A program made the position numbers and the translations under genes. The notes below the pieces were generated by a model. The model was given only the letters and a program-made list of their open reading frames with translations, ran no database searches and was not told the DNA's origin. Positions 19,275 to 27,962 of a DNA stretch of 64,000 nt are shown piece by piece; within the stretch, counting starts at the first letter, position 1; the number at the start of each line of letters is the position of its first letter. Source of the DNA: an uncultured Ignavibacteria bacterium (GTDB lineage: Bacteria; Bacteroidota; Ignavibacteria; SZUA-365); assembly GCA_913061095.1 (NCBI GenBank), contig CAJXVM010000005.1:181751-245750 (forward strand). Reading direction: 5' to 3'.

Positions 19275-19340
19275 GGCTATGGTCTGTGGGCTGCGAGCTA
19301 TGGGCTATGGGCTCTGAGCCACAGCCCATAACTCCCAGCC
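19275..19340. repeat. Heptamer-phased GGCTATG repeat with inverted arm
   Basis: Six consecutive 7-mers (GGCTATG, GTCTGTG, GGCTGCG, AGCTATG, GGCTATG, GGCTCTG) occupy 19275-19316. They are followed by the complementary AGCCACAGCCCATA and more CAGCCC words, giving a hairpin-capable unit between aconitase and the terminator of the next gene. The same word family recurs at 55211-55238. Confidence 0.65.
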
Positions 19341-19341
19341 C

Positions 19342-19371
19342 AAAAAAAACACCCCGGAATTTCGGGGTGTC
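19342..19371 (-). terminator. Intrinsic terminator (minus strand)
   Basis: On the minus strand ACACCCCG and CGGGGTGT form an 8-bp stem around an A/T loop, followed by eight T. It lies about 27 nt after the stop of the duplicated-domain protein. Confidence 0.9.
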
Positions 19372-19397
19372 GATGATACCGGTGAGAAACGAAAAAA

Positions 19398-20189
19398 TCA
19401 GCGGGCGTTCTTCCACCAGTCGTAATGTGTGGTCTCCAGCTCATGACGGTTGGGGATGGGAAAGAAAATCATATCCCCTTCCGCGTCGAAGAACCAGAAT
19501 CCATGGCGCAGCACGCGGTAACTGATGCTGTGCAGTACGGAGGAAAGACTGATGGTCTTGACTGTCTTTTTCTCCACCTGCTGCAGCTCGGTCAGGCAGT
19601 CGAGCAGCCGGTAGGGATTGCTGTCCGGAATCGGCGATACGATAATGTCGCGGTTTTTGCTCTCCGTCATGAACTCCTCGATGTTGAGGTCGATCTGCGT
19701 GAAGCATACACGCGAGGCGCCTTTGGCGGTATCCTGTGTGATATACTCACCGAAATCACGCTGGTCGAGTCGCGATGCGATCAGATTGCGCACGGGCGCG
19801 ATTTCCTGGAAAATCCGGATCAGGCCCGGAACGTTCTCCGCCGTGTACGGCGCAGGCGACAGCTCGAGCGCCTTGCCGCTGACCGTCACCAGATAAAGCT
19901 TCTTCATGACATCGAACGGAACATGCTCGAGTACGCGGTAGGAGGAGATGAATTTCGTGCGTTTGGGACTGCCGTCCTCATGCGGCACGGTCTTGTCCAG
20001 ATATTCGTCGATTTTGAAATACGGGTCGCGGAATGCAATGTCGAGTTCCGCGAAAACGACCTTGCCCTGGAAATGCCGGGCGCTCCCGATCGTGTAATGC
20101 TGGGCGAAGGCCCGCGGCTCGAGCTGCGAGGCGACCAGCGCGTTGATCGGAAAAATGATCATGTAGAGATGCTTCTGATATTCTGCCAT
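19398..20189 (-). CDS. Hypothetical protein with internally duplicated domain
   Basis: 263 residues, no signal peptide or membrane segment. The protein appears to be a tandem duplication: NALVASQLEPRAF...GKVVFAELDI (16-51) aligns with NLIASRLDQRDF...ASRVCFTQIDL (135-168), and SYRVLEHVPFDV (83-94) aligns with SYRVLRHGFWFF (223-234). Each half ends in a strand-rich stretch (KKLYLVTVSGKAL; GDMIFFPIP). I do not recognise a family. It lies 76 nt downstream of the antiporter-DUF389 fusion in the same direction and has its own intrinsic terminator, so it may be the second gene of that transcript. Confidence 0.6.
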   Translation of the reverse strand: MAEYQKHLYMIIFPINALVASQLEPRAFAQHYTIGSARHFQGKVVFAELDIAFRDPYFKIDEYLDKTVPHEDGSPKRTKFISSYRVLEHVPFDVMKKLYLVTVSGKALELSPAPYTAENVPGLIRIFQEIAPVRNLIASRLDQRDFGEYITQDTAKGASRVCFTQIDLNIEEFMTESKNRDIIVSPIPDSNPYRLLDCLTELQQVEKKTVKTISLSSVLHSISYRVLRHGFWFFDAEGDMIFFPIPNRHELETTHYDWWKNAR

Positions 20190-20265
20190 GTTCGGTCTAT
20201 CAGCAATGAGTGATGGAATGATGCCGGAATTCTCAATTTAGAGAATCAGTGCGCATGCCGCAAGC

Positions 20266-23200
20266 TTACGGTACAGGATTTTTCACTGCCGCCGTATCGT
20301 TACGCACGGAACCCTGCAGGCGCATCGCAGTATCCTGCGGACGGAGGATGTTGCCCTCGACGCTGAGCTGCAGCAGGACGCTGTCGGCCGGCTGCGGCGA
20401 GGTCGTGTAGCGAATCCGTGTGGAATCCTCCGCGAGCGGCAGGTGCCGGCGCAGCTCTCCGCGGAACTGCCCGGGACGATAGGCGCGGAATTCCTCCTCG
20501 GGCATGTGTACCTGCACCGAAAGCTGCGGATACTTGCTCAGCTGTGCCTGCAGGTTTTTCAGGCGGACCGTGTCAGCCGGAGCGAATGTCGAACGACGGC
20601 CGACTTCGAAGCGATGCTCACGGTCGATCCAGCTGAACTGAATGCTGCTGCCCGGCATGGAAATGCGTCCGGCGATCAGTGTCGACAGAATGTCGCGGGC
20701 ATCCTCGTTGAGCGGTTCGTCCGAGAGGTACACGAAATTAAGGGCTGGACTGAGCGTGTCGAGCGTCAGCTCCGCGTTCATGCTCACGATGTCGATACGG
20801 CGGCCGAGCGGCAGTGAACGGAGAATACTCTGTGCCTGGAAGCGCAGATCACCGATGGCCTGCGCGAAACTGCGGGGTCCTGCGGCGGCGCCCGGTACCT
20901 GCGGCGTCAGCATGCCGCGGACGGTGCTTCCCTCCCCGATGTCGCTGAGTGTCTGGACGAGATCGAGGCGGGTGGGAATGCCGGTGCGGTCGGAGACGCG
21001 CTCTTCGAATCGCCGGATGTCATCAGACGTGAAAAAACTGTTGGTCGCCACCTGGAGTTTGACCTCGATGAGATCCTCCTCGATGGTGGAAGAGGTGTTG
21101 ATGATGGTTGAACGATTCGTGATGTCGAAGGTATTCGCCACCTGTGAGATCGCCTGTCGCGCGCGCAGTTCCATGGTCAGCTGATTGAGCGCCGACTGCA
21201 GAGGAATCAGAATGATGAGCAGGAACACGGCGATCACGATGAATCGGGCGCGCACCGATCCGGTGCGGCCGACGAGCTGACTCAGACGAAGCTTTTCGAA
21301 CACCGTGCTGATGACCGGGTGTGTCAGTTCCTGTTCCTTCCAGCGTCGCACGGATTCAAAGCTCGCCGCCTTCGGCATCCCGACGAGCAGGAATACCAGC
21401 ATGGCACCGAGAATGTTGGCGAAGAAGTTGGCTGTGAACAGCAGCGCACCGCCGCGCACGATATCCGCATTGAAGCCGTTGGCGATACCGAAACCCATGA
21501 CAGCGAGCGGTGGCAGCAGCGTAATGGCGATGATGGCACTGGGGAAGAATTGCACGAAGCGGTTTTTCCGGGAGATCATCGCGGCACCCGCCATGCCGCC
21601 GAAGAGCGCAATGAGAAAATCGATGATCGTCGGACGCGTCCGTGATGCGATTTCCGCTGTGACTTCCTCGAATGGCAGGAGGTCGGCGAGAACGGCCGAA
21701 AGCAGCACGGTGAGCAGCATCAGCAGCAGCATTTTGAAGGCGATGCGCAGAAGCAGATAGATTTCGCCGGAAGCGAGGGATAGCCCCGCCGCGAGCACCT
21801 GGTACATGATCGGCATGATCAGCGAACCGCCGATGATGATGGCGCTCTGGTCAAGGATGAGTCCGAGCGTGGTGATCGCCGTGGCGAGCGCGACCTGCAC
21901 CCAGAACAGCGGTTCGGCGATGTGTGCCGCGCGGTATGCCTCGAGGTACCCACGTTCGCGGTCGCCGGTGTGGATGCCGAAGATCCGTGCCATCCAGTCG
22001 GTGAAGCTCTGCGGCAGCGGCTCGCCTTTGAAGCCTTCATCCGCCGAAAACAGTGTGCCCTCGTAGGAGGGAAACACTTCGCCTTCCGGTTCGCCGCCAC
22101 CCTCGGCGCGCATGCGCACATGCGGCTGCCGCTGCTCCGGAGGTTTTTCGGTCGCACCTTCTTTCGTTTCGGCAGTCTGACTGTCCCTGTCGCCTTCATC
22201 CGTCTCCAATATCCGTTCCGCGGATGCCGTCGTTTCCGGTTCCTGTGCCTCCGCCGACGCGCGGGCCTCGGCGAAGGAGTGTGCCTCGGTTCTTCCGGCG
22301 CGTTCGAGGTCGGAAAGTCTGCCGGCAGCGGGAGCGCCTTCCGCCTGCAGCGGAGCGATGGCCGGTTGCGGCTCGCCGGCGTACCCCACGGCAAGCGGCG
22401 CTTCGCCGCGCTGCCGTTCTCCGCGGAGCCGTCGCTCGGCGAACATGACACTGCCGGTCATGAAGAGGTTCGTCAGAACGATGACACCGAAAGCGTAGAG
22501 CGGGAAAATATCGGTCCCGGGGACCTGCGCCTGCTGAAATGGCAGCAGCGCCATGACAGCCGTGGCAAGTCCGCGCGGCAGCATGGCCATGATGGTCTGC
22601 AGTTCGCCCTCGGTGAAACCGCGGCTGATTTTGCGGAACCCGTACATCATCACCCAGCGGCTCAGCAGCAGCAGGGCGGTCATGCCGAGGATGAACAGTC
22701 CGATCGTCCACGTGAGCTCATCAAAATCCAGCAGCAGTCCGAGATACACGAAGAAGAATGTCCGCAGCAGGAAGCTGATTTCCTCGGTGATGTTCTTTAT
22801 GAACTGGTTGAGGATGAATTTTTCCGACTTGATGTCGATGCCGAAAAACTGCCGCAGGCGCGCGCCGATATGATCGGCCATGACCTGCATGTTCTCGAGA
22901 ACGAGACCGAACATCAGAACCGCGATGGCCGCGCTGCCGTGCATTTCCTCGACCACGAAGTACAGCAGGAACATGAATCCCAGCGTAAGCATGTATGCCA
23001 GGGGCTCCTTGCCGATCCACCCGATCAGGCGCGACCAGAGTACCCCGGCGATGGAGGCCACGACGAAGGCGACACCAAAGGAAATCACGAAGCTCATCAG
23101 TACGCTGCCGACGCCCTGCGTACCGGTGCTGTGGAAATCGACCAGAAGCAGTACGGAGACGATCAGCAGCACTTCGCCGAGGGCTGATTCGAGCTTGACG

Positions 23201-23649
23201 ATGGTCTTGATCTCGTCGCGGACGCTGAGTCCCGACACGACGGGAATGGCGATGGCCGGACTGATCGCACCGAGGATGGCTGCGATGAGAAGCGCGTTGA
23301 GCACCGTCATTTCCATGACGTATATGCCGAACAGCATCACGAGCACGACACTCAGTACGAAGACGCTCACCGCCAGCGCTGCGGCTTTCGGCGCCTGCCG
23401 CACGACGGTGCGGATGTCGAGTTCGAGTCCCCCCTCGAACAGAATGATCAGCAGTGCCATCGTGCCGAAATACGGTGCGATCGTCACCAGCGCGTCCGAT
23501 GCCAGCCAGCCCGTTACCGGACCGAGAAACACACCGATACCCATCAGCAGCAGCACGCTCGGAATCTTCGTGACCTTGAACAGCAGGTTCGCGAGGAAAC
23601 CGATCAGAATGATGCCGCCCATCAGGGCAAAGAAAATGGCAACGTTCAT
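20266..23649 (-). CDS. Na+/H+ antiporter fused to a DUF389 membrane domain
   Basis: 1127 residues. Residues about 1-410 form a CPA-type cation:proton antiporter (12-13 membrane segments, LFEGGLELD, ILGAISPAIA, FFFVYLGLLLDF). A hydrophilic, Glu/Ala-rich linker follows (about 410-535). Residues about 560-760 contain a second membrane block with the DUF389 signatures (ATAITTLGLILDQSAIIIG, ISRKNRFVQFFPSA, LLPPLAVMGFG). The C-terminal 350 residues are a large extramembrane region with one more hydrophobic segment near 790. Start at 23649 has GGAG 6 nt upstream. Antiporters normally end after the first block and DUF389 proteins are usually separate genes, so this is an unusual fusion. Likely inner membrane; ion specificity unknown. 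Confidence 0.85.
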   Translation of the reverse strand: MNVAIFFALMGGIILIGFLANLLFKVTKIPSVLLLMGIGVFLGPVTGWLASDALVTIAPYFGTMALLIILFEGGLELDIRTVVRQAPKAAALAVSVFVLSVVLVMLFGIYVMEMTVLNALLIAAILGAISPAIAIPVVSGLSVRDEIKTIVKLESALGEVLLIVSVLLLVDFHSTGTQGVGSVLMSFVISFGVAFVVASIAGVLWSRLIGWIGKEPLAYMLTLGFMFLLYFVVEEMHGSAAIAVLMFGLVLENMQVMADHIGARLRQFFGIDIKSEKFILNQFIKNITEEISFLLRTFFFVYLGLLLDFDELTWTIGLFILGMTALLLLSRWVMMYGFRKISRGFTEGELQTIMAMLPRGLATAVMALLPFQQAQVPGTDIFPLYAFGVIVLTNLFMTGSVMFAERRLRGERQRGEAPLAVGYAGEPQPAIAPLQAEGAPAAGRLSDLERAGRTEAHSFAEARASAEAQEPETTASAERILETDEGDRDSQTAETKEGATEKPPEQRQPHVRMRAEGGGEPEGEVFPSYEGTLFSADEGFKGEPLPQSFTDWMARIFGIHTGDRERGYLEAYRAAHIAEPLFWVQVALATAITTLGLILDQSAIIIGGSLIMPIMYQVLAAGLSLASGEIYLLLRIAFKMLLLMLLTVLLSAVLADLLPFEEVTAEIASRTRPTIIDFLIALFGGMAGAAMISRKNRFVQFFPSAIIAITLLPPLAVMGFGIANGFNADIVRGGALLFTANFFANILGAMLVFLLVGMPKAASFESVRRWKEQELTHPVISTVFEKLRLSQLVGRTGSVRARFIVIAVFLLIILIPLQSALNQLTMELRARQAISQVANTFDITNRSTIINTSSTIEEDLIEVKLQVATNSFFTSDDIRRFEERVSDRTGIPTRLDLVQTLSDIGEGSTVRGMLTPQVPGAAAGPRSFAQAIGDLRFQAQSILRSLPLGRRIDIVSMNAELTLDTLSPALNFVYLSDEPLNEDARDILSTLIAGRISMPGSSIQFSWIDREHRFEVGRRSTFAPADTVRLKNLQAQLSKYPQLSVQVHMPEEEFRAYRPGQFRGELRRHLPLAEDSTRIRYTTSPQPADSVLLQLSVEGNILRPQDTAMRLQGSVRNDTAAVKNPVP

Positions 23650-23843
23650 GGGGGACTCCGGTGGATTTCAGGGGATAAAAATGCAGTCGAAATCTAATGT
23701 TCCGGCGGTCAATATGAAATAACTGCCTGCAATATCGATGCGGGGATGCCGGTATGTTCTTCGCGCGACAGACGGGGCGTCGCGGTGACGGATGACTGCA
23801 ACAGAATCACAACAAACAATGGGGAAGAAATTGTTTCATTCCT

Positions 23844-23867
23844 GTAACCACACGCGCATGCGTGTGG
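23844..23867 (+). repeat. REP-like hairpin, single copy
   Basis: GTAA followed by CCACACGC-GCAT-GCGTGTGG, an 8-bp perfect stem with a 4-nt loop. It shares the GTAR tetranucleotide plus 8-bp stem design with the copies at 55.2, 61.5 and 63.8 kb. Confidence 0.6.
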
Positions 23868-23940
23868 TCGGCGCGGTGTACTGAGCCCACTTATCACTAC
23901 CGTCAATCCTGTAATCGCAGGTTTTGTAAATGCATATTTA

Positions 23941-24084
23941 TACCCGGGTAAAACTGAATATTACCCGGGTAAAAATATGTTTTACCCGGGTAAAAACCCC
24001 CTGGAAAAGAATTTTACCCGGATAATAATATGGCACAATGCGGGAAACGCCGTGTCTGCCTCCTTGAATCCCTGCACCCGGGTG
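23941..24084. promoter_or_regulatory. Cluster of phased ACCCGGGT operator-like palindromes
   Basis: TACCCGGGTA occurs at 23941-23950, 23962-23971 and 23983-23992, each within an A/T-rich frame close to TTTACCCGGGTAAA. A variant TACCCGGATA is at 24015-24024 and CACCCGGGTG at 24075-24084. Start-to-start spacings are 21, 21, 32 and 60 nt; the first three match 2, 2 and 3 helical turns. The cluster lies in the divergent region between the antiporter fusion (start 23649) and the phosphofructokinase gene (start 24133). A -10-like TACATT is at 24088-24093. The regulator is unknown. Confidence 0.8.
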
Positions 24085-24132
24085 TTGTACATTGAGGAAT
24101 ACATCGCAACAACATCTGAGCCCGGGAACCGC

Positions 24133-25329
24133 ATGGCACGCAAAGCAACTTCATCCGCATCCACAGTAAAATCCGCATCGACGGCGAAATCTGCCACGGC
24201 GAAAAAGAAAACGAAGACAAAACGGCGGCCGCGTATCCGCACCGTAGCGATCAACACGGGCGGCGGAGATGCGCCCGGACTCAACGCGGTGATCCGTGCC
24301 GTGACCATCGGCGCCATCGAGCGCGGGTGGAAGGTCGTCGGCATCCGGGACGGGTATAACGGACTGCTGATGCCCGAGCAGTATCCCGACGGGGGACTCA
24401 TCCCGCTCACACTGGAATCAGTGCGCGGCATCACCCATCTCGGCGGCACCATCCTCGGCACGACCAACAAGGGGAATCCGCTCGAGTATCCCGTGCAGCA
24501 GAAAGATGGCAGCTACAAGACCGTCGACCGCAGCAGGGAAATCATCCGCGGATGCAAAAAGCACAGGATCGACGCCGTCGTGGCGATCGGCGGCGACGGC
24601 TCACTGTCCATCGCCGATGCCCTGTACGAAAAGGGACTGCGCATCGTCGGTGTGCCGAAAACCATCGACAACGATCTCAGCGAAACGGTGGCGACGTTCG
24701 GGTTCGACACTGCCGTGTCGTTCGCCACCGAATGCCTCGACCGCCTGCACTCCACCGCCGAGGCGCACCGGCGCATCATGGTCGTCGAGGTGATGGGGCG
24801 CTACGCCGGCTGGATCGCCGTCAACGCCGGGATCTCCGGTACCGCCGATGCGATCCTCATCCCCGAAATCCCGTATGACATCGAAAAGGTCGCGGAGAAA
24901 ACACGCGAGCGCGTGCGGAACGGGAGAAAATTTTCCATCGTGGTCGTTGCCGAGGGCGCCAAACCGAAGGGCGGCGAGCGCTCGGTCAAGTCGAGGGAAG
25001 TCGGCCGCGCCGAAAAACTCGGCGGCATCGGCGAGCACGTCGCCGCACAGCTGCAGGAGATGACCGGACAGGAATCCCGTCACGTCGTGCTCGGACACCT
25101 GCAGCGCGGCGGGAAACCCACGACCTTCGACCGCCTGCTGTCGCTGCGTTTCGGTGCCGCGGCGGTGCGCGCGATCGAGGAGGGACAGAGCGGAATCATG
25201 GTCGCGCTCGATCCCCCGACGGTGCGCTACGTTCCGCTGAAAAAAGCCACGCGCCGCATGAAAAGCGTGCCGCTGGATTCCGACACGATGATGACCGCCC
25301 GTGACCTCGGCATCTGCTTCGGAGACTGA
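24133..25329 (+). CDS. pfkA: 6-phosphofructokinase, ATP-type active site in a group III-like scaffold
   Basis: 398 residues from ATG 24133; the frame is open further upstream through the operator cluster, but those codons are not conserved-looking. It phosphorylates fructose 6-phosphate in glycolysis. Motifs: GGGDAPGLNAV (43-53), GGDGS (153-157) and PKTIDND (175-181), with catalytic Asp in TIDND, and MGRYAGWIA. Gly in GGDGS predicts ATP use, while the PKTIDND lysine is typical of the PPi-type group III branch; so ATP is likely but not certain. An unusual 33-residue Ser/Ala/Lys-rich N-terminal extension precedes the fold. The next gene starts one nucleotide after the stop. Confidence 0.93.
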   Translation: MARKATSSASTVKSASTAKSATAKKKTKTKRRPRIRTVAINTGGGDAPGLNAVIRAVTIGAIERGWKVVGIRDGYNGLLMPEQYPDGGLIPLTLESVRGITHLGGTILGTTNKGNPLEYPVQQKDGSYKTVDRSREIIRGCKKHRIDAVVAIGGDGSLSIADALYEKGLRIVGVPKTIDNDLSETVATFGFDTAVSFATECLDRLHSTAEAHRRIMVVEVMGRYAGWIAVNAGISGTADAILIPEIPYDIEKVAEKTRERVRNGRKFSIVVVAEGAKPKGGERSVKSREVGRAEKLGGIGEHVAAQLQEMTGQESRHVVLGHLQRGGKPTTFDRLLSLRFGAAAVRAIEEGQSGIMVALDPPTVRYVPLKKATRRMKSVPLDSDTMMTARDLGICFGD

Positions 25330-25330
25330 C

Positions 25331-26011
25331 ATGAGCGCAGGATTCATTCCCCTCGAATACGAACACATGAGCGAAGACGAGCAGCGGCGCGAGGCGAAAC
25401 GCTTTCTCGAGCGCATGCGCACGCGGCGCAGCGTTCGGGAGTTTTCTTCCGATCCCGTTCCCGTCGACATCGTTGAGGACTGCATCCGCGCGGCCGGACT
25501 CGCTCCCTCTGGCGCGAACCAGCAGCCCTGGCGCTTCGTTCTCGTCTCCGATCCCGACATCAAACACCGCATCCGCCTCGCCGCCGAGGAGGAGGAACGC
25601 ACGAATTACGAGCGCCGCTTCCCGAAGGAATGGAAGGACGTGCTCGAGCCGCTGGGCACGGACTGGCACAAGGAGTTCATCGACATCGTGCCGTATCTCA
25701 TCGTAGTGTTCCAGATCAATTACGAATCGTCGGGAGTGGGCACGGTCGGCGGCAGCTCCATGCGCAAGAAGCACTACTACGTGACCGAGTCGGTCGGTAT
25801 CGCTGTCGGCTTCCTCATCGCCGCGCTGCACCAGGCCGGACTCTGGACGCTGACGCACACGCCGAATCCGATGGGTTTCCTCAATAAAATTCTTGGCCGC
25901 CCGAAAAACGAAAAGCCGTTTGTGCTGCTGCCCGTCGGCTATCCTGCCGCGGACGCCGCGGTGCCCGACATCCGGAAGAAAGCGCTTGATGATATCCTCC
26001 TGCATTTCTGA
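25331..26011 (+). CDS. Iodotyrosine deiodinase-like nitroreductase-fold flavoprotein
   Basis: 226 residues. FMN-binding nitroreductase fold with RRSVREF and SGANQQPWRFV. Beyond the general fold it matches the iodotyrosine deiodinase (IYD) subgroup: EEEERTNY with Glu89 and Tyr93, and WHKEF with Lys114. The Glu-(4)-Tyr-(21)-Lys spacing equals the Glu157/Tyr161/Lys182 triad of human IYD, which clamps the amino-acid part of halotyrosine. HYYVTESVGIAVGFLIAALHQAGL and VLLPVGYP complete the signature. Reductive dehalogenation of halotyrosines is therefore plausible; a nitroreductase role is the alternative. Start 25331 overlaps the context of the pfkA stop (1-nt gap), indicating translational coupling. 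Confidence 0.85.
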   Translation: MSAGFIPLEYEHMSEDEQRREAKRFLERMRTRRSVREFSSDPVPVDIVEDCIRAAGLAPSGANQQPWRFVLVSDPDIKHRIRLAAEEEERTNYERRFPKEWKDVLEPLGTDWHKEFIDIVPYLIVVFQINYESSGVGTVGGSSMRKKHYYVTESVGIAVGFLIAALHQAGLWTLTHTPNPMGFLNKILGRPKNEKPFVLLPVGYPAADAAVPDIRKKALDDILLHF

Positions 26012-26048
26012 TGCCACACTACCCCTCTGACAGCCACGGAGATCCCCG

Positions 26049-27962
26049 ATGCACAGTGACCGATCCCAGCGCCGCTCCCCTCTGTTCAGCCTTCTGCTTA
26101 TCGCGCTTCCACTGCTCGCGATATCCTGCGGCACGGCGGAGGATGACGGGATGAACACCGAGTCCTTTCGCATGAGTCTCAACGGCGTGTGGGATTTCCG
26201 CGTCGATTCCACCGGCGTGGGCGTCGATGAGCAATGGTATGCGCCCGATCGCGATCGCGCCGCGTGGGACACCATGCGCGTTCCGGGGAGGTGGGATATG
26301 ATGAGCGAGCTTGCCTCCTACGATGGTTATGGCTGGTACGCGCGCCGCTTCGACATGGAGATCGAGGAGGGAAAGACCTACGCGATCGTGTTCGACGCCG
26401 TGGATGACAACGCCGACATATGGCTCAACGGTGTCCGCATCGGGTCGCATGTCGGCTACGGGGAGCTCTTCTATTTCGACGTGACGCCGCAGCTCAGGGA
26501 GGAAGGAAATGTAATCGCCGTCCGCATCGAGGATATTGCGGGCCCGGGCGGAATGATCGGCAATGTCGCGCTGCTCGAGTACGAGGAGGAGATCGAGCTG
26601 CTGCGCAGTGCGTTCTACGACATGCAGTCGGTGGAGAGTCCCGCCTGGGTGCGTGAGGCCGTGTTGTACGAAGTGTACCTGAGATCCTTCTCGAAGGAGG
26701 GAAGTTTCCGTGCGCTGCAGCGGCGCCTGCCCGAGCTGAAGCAGCTCGGCGTGACGGTGCTGTGGCTGATGCCGATTCATCCCGTCGGCGAGAAGCGCCG
26801 TAAGGGCTCGCTGGGGAGTCCCTACGCGGTGAAGGATTATTACGCAGTCAATCCGGAATTCGGAACGCTGGAGGATTTCCGCGCGCTGGTCGACGCGGTG
26901 CACGACGAGGGCATGCACATTATCATCGATCTTGTGGCCAATCACACGGCGTGGGACAATCCGCTGATCGAGGAGCATCCGGAGTGGTACACGCGTGGCG
27001 CCGATGGCGAGATCATCGCACCGAACGCCAACTGGCATGATGTCGCCGATCTCGATTACTCGAACGACAGCCTGCGCGCGTGGATGAAGGAAATGATGCT
27101 GTACTGGGTGCGCGATGTGGGGATCGACGGCTACCGCTGCGATGTGGCCGAGCTGGTGCCGCATGAGTTCTGGGTGGATGCCGCACAGGCGCTTCGCGAG
27201 GTCAGGCCCGTCATGATGCTCGCGGAGGGAGCGGATCCGGAGCTGCATATCGACGCCTTCGACCTGACGTATGCGTGGAATTCGTATGATGTGCTGCGGC
27301 CGATCATCGAGGGAGAAGCAGGCGTGGAGGATATTGCCACGACGCTGACGCGTGAATCCTACCGTTATCCGAAGGGAGCGCTGCGGCTGCGCTTCACGAC
27401 GAATCACGACAAGAGCAAATATGACGGCCCGGCGGTGGAGTGGTTCGGTCCCGAAGGCGCAAAGGCCTCGGCCGTGCTGGTCACGCTGCTGCCGGGAGTG
27501 CCGCTCGTGTACAACGGACAGGAGGTCGGCAACGATCGCCGGCTGAGTCTGTTCGAAAAGGTGACGATCGACTGGGAGAGCGACAGGCACGGATTCCGCG
27601 AATTTTACCGGAGACTGCTCAACGCCCGCGCCGCGCATCCCGCACTGCGCCGCGGTGATATGCGCCTGCTGCCCTTCGACAGCACTGGCAGGGTGTTCGC
27701 ATTTGTCCGTGAGTACGAACAACCGGCAGGGAAGGAGAAATTACTTGAGCAGCAGAAACAGGGTGCGCACGATGCAGCGAATGGAGGAATGAGCGAGGCA
27801 GTGGTTGTAATCGTCAACATGTCGGATCAGAAGGCGGCGGGCAGGCTGGATCTTACGCCCGCGGTGAAGGGACAGCCCCTGCTCATCGCCGGTGAGGCGG
27901 AACTCGACAGGGAGGGAGTCTCATTCAATCTTCCGCCGTTCGGGTATCTGGTGCTGTATTAG
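26049..27962 (+). CDS. GH13 alpha-amylase-family lipoprotein with N-terminal GH2-type sugar-binding domain
   Basis: 637 residues. Lipobox LAISC (Cys27) anchors it to the envelope. Residues about 40-185 resemble the galactose-binding-like jelly roll of glycoside hydrolase 2 (SLNGVWDFRVD, WYARRF, DNADIWLNGVRIG). A GH13 (beta/alpha)8 barrel follows with all four conserved regions: DLVANH (294-299), GYRCDVAE with nucleophile Asp365, LAEGA with acid/base Glu393, and TTNHD with Asp454. The last 110 residues form the domain C beta-sandwich. Likely cleaves alpha-glucans such as maltodextrins or glycogen. GGAG lies about 9 nt upstream. It follows the deiodinase-like gene by 37 nt, so is third in the pfkA operon. 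Its 3' end overlaps dapF by 38 nt, convergently. Confidence 0.92.
   Translation: MHSDRSQRRSPLFSLLLIALPLLAISCGTAEDDGMNTESFRMSLNGVWDFRVDSTGVGVDEQWYAPDRDRAAWDTMRVPGRWDMMSELASYDGYGWYARRFDMEIEEGKTYAIVFDAVDDNADIWLNGVRIGSHVGYGELFYFDVTPQLREEGNVIAVRIEDIAGPGGMIGNVALLEYEEEIELLRSAFYDMQSVESPAWVREAVLYEVYLRSFSKEGSFRALQRRLPELKQLGVTVLWLMPIHPVGEKRRKGSLGSPYAVKDYYAVNPEFGTLEDFRALVDAVHDEGMHIIIDLVANHTAWDNPLIEEHPEWYTRGADGEIIAPNANWHDVADLDYSNDSLRAWMKEMMLYWVRDVGIDGYRCDVAELVPHEFWVDAAQALREVRPVMMLAEGADPELHIDAFDLTYAWNSYDVLRPIIEGEAGVEDIATTLTRESYRYPKGALRLRFTTNHDKSKYDGPAVEWFGPEGAKASAVLVTLLPGVPLVYNGQEVGNDRRLSLFEKVTIDWESDRHGFREFYRRLLNARAAHPALRRGDMRLLPFDSTGRVFAFVREYEQPAGKEKLLEQQKQGAHDAANGGMSEAVVVIVNMSDQKAAGRLDLTPAVKGQPLLIAGEAELDREGVSFNLPPFGYLVLY

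Noticed and set aside
23977..24132. N-terminal extension of phosphofructokinase through the operator cluster
   Set aside because: The sequence consists of operator palindromes and promoter-like elements; the Lys-rich start at 24133 is more plausible.
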